Assembly: GCA_029255685.2 (NCBI GenBank)
Contig: CM055319.2
Coordinates: 32,327,068 to 32,391,067 of the forward strand
Direction of reading: 5' to 3'
Origin: Silene conica
Lineage: Eukaryota > Streptophyta > Magnoliopsida > Caryophyllales > Caryophyllaceae
DNA: 64,000 bases
This document shows positions 57,047 to 64,000 of this stretch, piece by piece. Numbering within the stretch: the stretch's first letter is position 1; the number at the start of each line of letters is the position of its first letter. Below the pieces are notes generated by a model, which was given only the letters and a program-made list of their open reading frames with translations, did no database searches and had not been told where the DNA came from. Both the position numbers and the translations under genes were made by a program.

Positions 57047-58333
57047 TGTTGGGAACTAAGTTCCTGATTTTATACTCAAAACTAATGTGAGTTTTGTTTC
57101 TTTAAGTTTAGGTTATAAAACTTAATAAGATCTTATGCATGCATGATGATATCATAAGATGTGATTGTCCTTACATTGGTTTTAGAAGGTTTATACTCAA
57201 TAATCACCTATTACTTGAGTCTTCAATAACCAAAATACCCTTACAACGATCTAACAAAAATCGTCTCCTAAAGAAACGTATCAAGGACCCGATCTCAAAC
57301 TAAGACTATTTTTGTTACTAGAAAAATAGAATTAGTGTACTAGAAATATTAAGAATATTACTCTTAATATTATTAGTAATGGAAATAATTATTTTCTTAG
57401 GAAAACTATTTTAGCTAAGGAATTATGGAGAATGAGGTTTGTAGTATGAGTGTGTTAGTAGAATAATGAAGTATGCACTAACAACAATTACTTGTTTTTG
57501 AGTGAATAATGGAGTAGTGTTGCATATATAGAGCAAAATTGGGTTGCTTGCTCTATCACTTGGCCGGCCATCATGAGCCACCTTAGGCCAATGCATGCCA
57601 TACTATCTCTTACACAAAGCATGTAAGATTCCTTACATTCCTTTTGTGTAAGATGCACACAATCAACTTATTCATTCAAACACACAACCTACATACATAC
57701 ATACATTACACGGCTGAAATGGGTCTTTATATAGACCCATTTTATCTTTGTCAATTGTGTTAATTTGTAACATGTCACAGATGTCACATGACCCAATTTG
57801 TTAATTGTGCAATTTTAACTATTAAAATTCATAATTTACAAATTTATTACATTTAGATAATTACACTAATAATTTCGAAATTATTATTGCATAAAAATCT
57901 AATGTCATAATTTAGTTACAACTCTTTGTAATTTTATGATCAACCGTGTTCATTCTCAATTTAATCATTTCCCAAACGAATAAATTAAAACCGAGTAATA
58001 AAATGATTTTATTATTTTGACTATTATTATTATAATCCCATTATAAAATATTCGTCATCTAAAATTATTTCCAAATTTCCAGTTATTAATTAATTCGTAT
58101 CCAATACAATATTAATTAATTATTCCATTGAGACGGAATTCCCTAAAGATATGACCTTAAGGGATCAACTGATCACCACCATCATATGACGATAATGTCA
58201 AACTCTAGACAGCCAATCATTACCGGTAAATGTTGATCAGTCGACTTTAAAAGAGTAACACTCCCAGTTGTGTTTCATTCAAATGAGTTTTAATTACGTC
58301 AACACACTATTGTCGAGGACACTTCCTCCAACA
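57047..58333 (-). repeat. Copia-2 right (5') LTR
   Basis: 1287 bp. It ends at the TTCCT duplication and carries the TATA-containing palindrome at about 57719-57740. Confidence 0.93.
57719..57740 (-). promoter_or_regulatory. Probable TATA box inside a palindrome, Copia-2 5' LTR
   Basis: The minus strand reads ATGGGTCTATATAAAGACCC: a good TATATAAAG box framed by the inverted repeat GGGTCT/AGACCC. The same arrangement is in the other LTR (49940-49961), and Copia-1 has an analogous GGTCCAT/ATGGACC around TATA. Confidence 0.55.
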
Positions 58334-59645
58334 TTCCTGTGTATTGTTTCACCTGCGAAGCCATCGCTACCGAAGCTTGATGATGTAGCCATTGTTCGTG
58401 AGTTTCCATACGTCTTTCCAGAGGAGTTACCGGGCATACCTCCTGAGAGGGATGTCGAGTTTACCATTGAGATTGTTCCAGGTACAGGACCTATATCTAA
58501 GGCTCCCTACCGTACGGCTCCGCCTGAATTGAAGGAATTGAAGCAGCAACTTGAAGAGATGATAGAGAAAGGATTCATCGACCGAGTGCCTCTTCTTGGG
58601 GTGCTCCTGTGCTTTTTGTCAAGAAGAAAGATGGTTCCATGAGAATTTGCATCGACTATAGGGAATTGAACAGGGTTACGGTAAAGAACCGATATCCTCT
58701 TCCCAGGATTGATGACTTGTTTGATCAGCTGAGAGGTGCTTCCAGATTTTCCCAGATTGATCTTCGTTCAGGGTATCATCAGATTCCAGTTAGGGAGGCT
58801 GACATTGCGAAGACTGCTTTCCGTACCAAATATGGACACTTTGAGTTCGTTGTCATGCGTTTTGGTTTGACGAATACTCCTGCTATCTTCATGGATCAGA
58901 TGAACAGGACGTTCAGTGAGTTTATAGACACTTCTGTTGTGTTGTTTATTGATGACATCTTGATATATTTGAAGACTGATGCTGAGCATGCCGAACATCT
59001 ACGTTTGATACTAGGGATTCTGCGCCGACAGAAGTGGTTTGCGAAGTTTTCTAAGTGTGAGTTTTGGTTATCTCAGGTTGCATTTCTTGGACATGTTATA
59101 TCTAGTGAGGGAGTTATAGTTGATCCCGCTAAGATTGAGGTTGTACTGTGATGGATTGGGAGAGTCCCAAAGATGTGGGAGAGATTCGTAGTTTCCTCGG
59201 GTTGGCTGGTTACTACAGACGGTTCGTAGAGGACTTTTCGAGATTGGCTCGTCCGATGACTCAGTTACTGGAGAAAGAGACAAAATTCATATGGACAGAT
59301 AAGTGTGAGAGCTCATTTCAGGAGTTGAAGACCAGATTGACGACCGCTCCAGTGCTTACTTTGCCAGAGATTGGTGTTGATTTCGATGTCTATTGCGACG
59401 CTTCTATGCTTGGACTTGGATGTGTGTTGATGCAGAGTGGGAAAGTGATTGCTTACTCTTCCAGACAGTTGCGAGTTCATGAGGTGAACTATCCTACGCA
59501 TGATCTTGAGTTAGCCGTTGTTGTTCATGCCTTGAAGACGTGGCGTCATTATTTGATTGGGTCTCATTGCCGCATTTTTACTGGTCACAAGAGTTTGAAG
59601 TACATTTTCACACAGAAGGACCTTAATATGCGACGGCGTCTATAG
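58334..59645 (+). pseudogene. pol: Tekay-1 reverse transcriptase and RNase H
   Basis: Resumes after Copia-2 with the RT linker ([19 protein letters not shown]). RT blocks: [53 protein letters not shown], and the catalytic box [10 protein letters not shown]. RNase H follows with [16 protein letters not shown] and [16 protein letters not shown]. Frameshifts lie near 58590 and 59150, and an in-frame TAG at 59643-59645 precedes the RNase H end. Confidence 0.92.
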
Positions 59646-61311
59646 TTAGAATTGGTTAAGGACTATGATATTGAGCTATTGTATAATAAGGGCAAGGCTA
59701 ACGTGGCTGCAGATGCGCTTACTCGCAAGACTTCTCATTCTTTGAGTGCCATTCGGGTATTGCCAGAGGAACTTTGTTCTGAGTTTAGGAAGTTGAGATT
59801 GGAGATGGTAGGTAGTGGATTTGATTGGTTATCTGCGATGACTGCTGAGCCTACCTTATATTGGGAGATTCGTAAGAGTTTGCCGATGCTACTTTCAGGA
59901 AGTTCGAGGCCAAGATTGCTAGTGGAGAGGCGAGATATTTTGTGATTTATGCTGATAGCTTTCTTCGTTTTCGTGGCCGGATGTATGTTCCTGATGCTCC
60001 TAGCTTGAGGAAGCGAGTATTAGATAAGGCTCACTTGACTCCATATTCGATTCATCCTGGTGGTGAGAAGATGCATAAGGACCTTAGACTTTTATTTTGG
60101 TTGCCAGGGATGAAGAAGGAGATTTTGGACTATGTGAGTAGATGTTTGACTTGTCAGCAAGTCAAGATTGAGCATAAGAGACCTGGTGGTCTGCTACAGC
60201 CGCTCCATGTTCCTCAGTGGAAGTGGGAGTGCATTTCGATGGACTTCGTTACCGCGCTACCAAAGACCGTCAGCGGTAAGGATGCTCTATGGGTTGTGGT
60301 CGACAGGTTGACCAAGTGTGCTAGGTTTATACCTATTCGTGAGACCTGGGATATGGATCGCCTAGCTAAGGCTTATATTGCAGAGATAGTTCGTTACCAT
60401 GGAGTTCCGAGGGAGATTGTTTCCGACAGAGACCCGCGTTTATGTTCCAGATTTTGGAAAGCTCTTTAGGAGGCCATGGGTAGCCGATTACTGATGAGTA
60501 CAGCGTTCCATGCAACTACTGATGCGTACAGCCTTCCATGCAACTACTGATGGTCAGTTAGAGAGGACCATTCAGACCATAGAGGCCCTGTTGAGAGCTT
60601 GTGCACTTGATTTTCATGGATCGTGGGAACAGAGTCTACCACTAGTTGAGTTCTCTAACAACAACAGTTATCAGTCGTCGATTCAGATGGCTCCGTATGA
60701 GGCGCTTTATGGCAGGAAGTGACGTAGCCCTATCTGCTGGGATCAGTCGAGCGACGTTCGCGATTTGGGACCGGACCAGTTGATTGTGACTATCGATCAG
60801 GTTCAGCTTATCAGAGGTAGGATGAAGGCCGCACATGATCGACAGAAATCCTATGCAGACGTTCGCCGGAGACCTCTTGAGTTTGAGGTTGGTGACAGAG
60901 TGTTCCCCGAGTTTCTCCGATGAAAGGTGTCAAGAGATTTGGTGTTAAATTAAGGGCAAGTTGAGTCCTAAGTATATTGGGCCGTTCGAGATTCTGAAGA
61001 AAATTGGTGCTGCTGCCTACAGATTGGGCTTGCCTCCTAGTTTGGGCAAGGTTTATAGCGTCTTTCATGTTTCACAGCTCCGCAAGTACGTCAGTGACCC
61101 TAGTCACGTGCTTCAGAGAGAGATCGATAACCTAGAGCCGAATCTTGCTTTTGAGGAGCGTCCAGTGAAGATTTTGGATCGTCGGGATCGGAAGCTGAGG
61201 AGCAAGGTGGTGCCCCTGGTGAAGATCCTTTGGCGTTGTGGCAACGTTGAGGAGCAGACTTGGGAGACAGAGGCGTCGATGGGTGCTACGCATCCTTCTC
61301 TTTTCGATTGA
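59646..61311 (+). pseudogene. pol: Tekay-1 integrase with C-terminal chromodomain
   Basis: HHCC region: HPGGEKMHKDL then CLTCQQVK. Catalytic core: ISMDFVTALPK, IVSDRDPRLCSRFW, then the Glu-containing part near 60550. A C-terminal linker precedes the chromodomain ([19 protein letters not shown]), which in Tekay-type elements can direct insertion to methylated histone H3; here that is inference. Breaks: frameshift near 59940, TAG at 60467-60469, a 28-bp imperfect tandem duplication near 60490-60548, TGA at 60720-60722, and further damage near 60900-60960. Confidence 0.9.
60490..60548 (+). repeat. 28-bp imperfect tandem duplication in integrase
   Basis: The stretch CTGATGAGTACAGCGTTCCA with 8 further bases is followed by a near-copy (CTGATGCGTACAGCCTTCCA). 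The 28-bp length shifts the frame. Confidence 0.85.
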
Positions 61312-61365
61312 GGTATAGTTACTTAGATTTAGCTTCGTTCAAGTTTCGAGGACGAAACTTTTTGA

Positions 61366-61378
61366 AAGTTGTGGTGAT
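61366..61378 (+). other. Tekay-1 polypurine tract
   Basis: AAGTTGTGGTGAT directly before the right LTR, preceded by the TTTCGAGGACGAAAC box at about 61343. Confidence 0.75.
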
Positions 61379-62325
61379 TGTAACATCCCGTATTTTCGTA
61401 AACAATATTATAAAGGATTTTAAATTATTTTACGGAATATAATAATATTTTAATAATAAATCGTAAAGTTATTTTAAATCTTTCCGTTAAGATCCGTCTT
61501 AAAAATACCCTTAAGTTCTTAAGATGTTAACAACTTGGCGTACTCAAACCCGACTAAAAACCCGTTTCACAAACAAGTACCCGACTCATTTAGTGAAAGG
61601 ACACTACTTAAACCCTAAACAAAACCCTTCATCGACATAACAATTCATTTCCACTGTTACATTGCCTTTCACCATTTTTCTTCTTCCTTCAAGCTTAAAA
61701 TCGACTTTTCAAGCTCTTCCCGAACTCAAATCGCGGTGAGTCATACATTTTCGGAATCCTTGCGAGATTTCCAAGGCATGTATCTCTTTCAATTTCGATT
61801 TTGTCGAACTCGAAAAAGACGTTGTTTTGGCTTATTTCCGTTTTACGCTTCTAAACCCCGTTTCTTTTGTTGTAGGGGCTGATTTAGAGGATCTTGAAGT
61901 TGATAGCTTTGTTATTGAAGAGGATATTCGAGCATAAAACGCTTTTAAGGTGACAATTACGAGTTACTCGGCCTTTTTGTTAAAATAGCACTTTTCTTGA
62001 TAATTCTTGCTATCGTTTTGATTTTTATGGTTGATGTTGTTATTTAGGCTTTGTAACATGTTAGGGTTTAGTCTTATATGATCTTCACATGATTTGTTTG
62101 ATGTTCATATGCTTACTTGTTCATTTTCAGTTTTTACAATCTTAAGACGAATAAAAGTTGTGATCTTAATATGGCTTTGTTGTTGTAATTGATGCTTGTT
62201 ATTGAATCACATATGTATTTTATATGCTGGGTAATCTTTGTTTGTTGCAATTTTGGAAGATTTGTATCGATTTGTGAAGTTTAGAGCCATTTGCGTTTTT
62301 GCGTTTTTCTCGTACAAGAACTCTG
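61379..62325 (+). repeat. Tekay-1 right (3') LTR, first part
   Basis: 947 bp matching 44930-45876 with scattered differences. It is cut at 62325, just before the first hairpin, by the next element; the flank CTCTG should recur at that element's far end. Confidence 0.92.
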
Positions 62326-63322
62326 TGTTGGGGCTGGTGTCCTTGACAGTTAGTACAATGACTTATTAAATCTCTTCAGGATCACAAGGGCATACTACAG
62401 TATTTTTATCAGTTGATCCACGTTTATCAATAACGGTTGGCTTGCTAGATAAGTTTGACGTTGTTGTCATACGGATGGCGGTGATCAACTGGTCCCTATA
62501 CGTCACACCTATAGGACACGTTTGAGAGATGTGAAGGTATGAAAATACAGTCACATTTATGCCGGATACGACTAACAGTTAGTCAGAGGTATTGACTATT
62601 AAATTAGTCAATAAAATGTTGAGATAATTATTTAATACGGATTAAATATTTTTAGCTAATACGGATTACATGATTAATTCGTAAATTAAATATAAACGGT
62701 TATATTTAATTAAATATTGAATTCACGTATTAATATAAACAGTTATATTAATTTGGCCAATTATACAATATCGTATTTTTGTCAGACCATTATTGATGTA
62801 TCGATTGCATTAATATCTGATAATATGTGTGCGATTTATAATTAAAACCCGCGATTATATTTTAGCAAAACGGGTCGAATCACGCAAAAGAATAAGGTAA
62901 GAGTGGAAAGCCCACTCTTACCCTACTCCAATTCAGCCGACCGAGCAGTACAAAAGGAGAGGACTTCTCCTTTTGTCAGGTTACTCTTTTCTACTGATTA
63001 AAACACATCTCAAGAAAACTAGGGTTTTGAGAGCATCCGTCTCCCAAAACCTAGATCTCACATCTAAACCTCACAAAACTCTCCCCATATTGCAAGGCAA
63101 TTGGAGAGCCTTTCTAGCAGACGCGGCATCGTCTCAATCTAAGTCTTGGGTGCAAGTTATAGGAGGGAATTTACTTTAATTCCTGTTCTTAGGCTATTCG
63201 CGCAAGGACCAAAGGTTGTACTCTTTTTATGTTGTTTTTATTATCTTATGACCATATTCGCACTTGTAAATTTCGTTATAATCCTTCATGTTTAGGGCGA
63301 ATACATGTTATATTCCCCACAA
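62326..63322 (+). repeat. 5' LTR of the right-edge element
   Basis: TGTTGGGG at 62326, CCCCACA ending at 63322. Identified from the ends, the primer site two bases further on, and the sharp break in homology with the Tekay-1 LTR at 62325. Confidence 0.78.
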
Positions 63323-63324
63323 GT

Positions 63325-63335
63325 GGTATCAGAGA
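63325..63335 (+). other. Primer binding site of the right-edge element
   Basis: TGGTATCAGAG two bases after the LTR, an initiator tRNA-Met-type site. Confidence 0.85.
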
Positions 63336-64000
63336 CAGGCCACGAAAATTTTACATTTGTGTTTTTCATACGGTTTTAAAAATTGAAAATCGTGTCTTTC
63401 GCCATGTCGGTCGATCGACCCACTGTTGCAGTCGATCGACTGACTCCGTTCTTGCTTCGTGCGTGTGTTTTCTGCTTTGGTCGTGTGCCTTCTTTTTGTG
63501 AGTAATCGATCTTGTTATCGATTATTATTTGCATATTCTTGATTAATCGATATTTTTAGCAATATGTGAATCAATTGTTGTTATTTATTTTTGATTTACA
63601 TGTTTTAAATCAAGGATAAAACTTGTTTTGGTTTTTAAGTGCAGCGTTTTACGTTTTTTTTAATAAGAAACTCGCTATCGTTCGGTCGGTCGACCTGGTT
63701 AGTAGGTCGGTCGACCTTGGCGCTGTTACAAGATGTCTGTTTATACTGGCAGATGGTCGGTCGACGTCGAGGTGAGGTCGGTCGACCTCTTTTTGTTACA
63801 GGCATTTTAATTTTCGAAAATAACGTGTTTTATTTTCCCTTGGCCTAAAGTAATATACTATATACGGAAATAGTATATTAACTTTTGTGAAACGGTTCAC
63901 TCTCGTATGATACATATTATTTTAAAACAGTTTAAGATAATGGATTATAATTATCATTAAGATTAATGTGATTAAAACGGGATGATCACGTAATTTTAAT
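63336..64000 (+). other. Leader of the right-edge element
   Basis: No credible gene in this 665-bp stretch. It holds three pairs of the GGTCGGTCGACC-type palindrome, an ATCGAT-rich segment at about 63505-63555, and AT-rich sequence to the edge. Confidence 0.7.
63409..63787. repeat. Paired 12-bp palindromes, 21-bp spacing, in the right-edge element
   Basis: Copies start at 63409/63430, 63684/63705 and 63755/63776. All three pairs are exactly 21 bp apart, with spacers cactgttgc, tggttagta and tcgaggtga. The last two pairs are 71 bp apart, the same value as in the Athila-1 LTR. The first pair uses perfect palindromes GGTCGATCGACC and AGTCGATCGACT. Confidence 0.9.

Larger units (their letters stand above)
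49270..58333 (-). mobile_element. Copia-2: gag-only Copia-type element inserted in Tekay-1
   Basis: LTRs 49270-50560 and 57047-58333 (1291 and 1287 bp, near-identical), TGTTGGG to CCAACA, with perfect target duplication TTCCT (49265-49269 and 58334-58338). A tRNA-Met site beside the right LTR and a purine tract beside the left give minus orientation. Only gag is recognisable; no protease, integrase or RT is seen. It resembles the TR-GAG class of non-autonomous elements. LTR and 3' blocks are related to Copia-1. Confidence 0.88.
44930..64000 (+). mobile_element. Tekay-1: Tekay/Del-like chromovirus (Gypsy), right end outside
   Basis: Plus strand: LTR (44930-47647), initiator tRNA-Met primer site, gag, protease, RT, RNase H, integrase with chromodomain, the TTTCGAGGACGAAAC box, purine tract, then the right LTR from 61379. 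Left flank AAAAC (44925-44929) is the expected target duplication. Copia-2 interrupts protease/RT, and another LTR element interrupts the right LTR at 62326. Stops and frameshifts make this copy inactive. Confidence 0.88.
62326..64000 (+). mobile_element. LTR retroelement starting in the Tekay-1 LTR, right end outside
   Basis: 5' LTR of about 997 bp (62326-63322, TGTTGGGG to CCCCACA), then a tRNA-Met primer site and a leader that runs off the window. No coding part is in view, so the superfamily is undecided; the primer site and LTR ends would suit Copia. An inverted repeat ACAAAAGGAGA/TCTCCTTTTGT lies at 62950-62976 in the LTR. Confidence 0.8.

Overview
This window is plant nuclear DNA made almost entirely of nested transposable elements. 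Plant origin follows from the element types: Athila-type Gypsy elements with a tRNA-Asp primer site, a Tekay-like chromovirus, plant Copia elements, a CACTA element and a FAR1-type MULE. No ordinary host gene, rRNA, tRNA or CRISPR is visible. Base composition is AT-rich and most coding regions are broken. I would not name a species; a repeat-rich eudicot is the most I would say.

Layout. (1) 1-23121, minus strand: Athila-1, whose 3' end lies left of the window. It carries gag, protease, RT/RNase H, integrase and an ATHILA-type ORF after pol. Two elements sit inside it: Copia-1 (7346-15751) and an internally deleted CACTA element (16015-20957, TSD TCA). (2) 23122-37490, minus strand: Athila-2, a shortened element without RT or integrase. 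Athila-1 appears to have inserted into its 3' part. Its right LTR (25967-37490) is split by LARD-1 (26743-36707, TSD TATGA), which has 3.3-kb LTRs and no recognisable protein. (3) 37491-44929: part of a MULE with a broken FAR1-type transposase gene (plus) facing a Ulp1/C48 peptidase-like gene (minus) that contains two peptidase-like domains. (4) 44930 to the right edge, plus strand: Tekay-1, a chromodomain Gypsy element. It is interrupted by Copia-2 (49270-58333, TSD TTCCT), which keeps gag only. Its right LTR is interrupted by another LTR element (62326 to beyond the edge).

The most unusual feature is a set of short TCGA-cored palindromes with strict spacing. Athila-1 uses variants of GGTCGGTCGACC in pairs whose starts are always 21 bp apart, although the 9-bp spacers are unrelated. 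Athila-2 uses CTCGATCGAG with start distances alternating near 21 and 30 bp. The arrays occupy the same three places in both Athila families: the LTR, the gag-protease linker and just after pol. The Athila-1 motif and its 21-bp spacing recur in the leader of the element at the right edge, which has a different primer site. Tekay-1 and LARD-1 carry five related hairpins per LTR instead, with arm changes that compensate each other. I read these arrays as one undescribed class of element-specific cis signal; their function is unknown.

Relative ages follow from the nesting. The MULE is the oldest layer, then Athila-2 and Tekay-1. Athila-1 and LARD-1 went into Athila-2, Copia-1 and CACTA into Athila-1, and Copia-2 and the right-edge element into Tekay-1. 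Most in-frame stops in the older retroelements are TAG where CAG is likely ancestral, which fits deamination of methylated CHG sites in silenced DNA.
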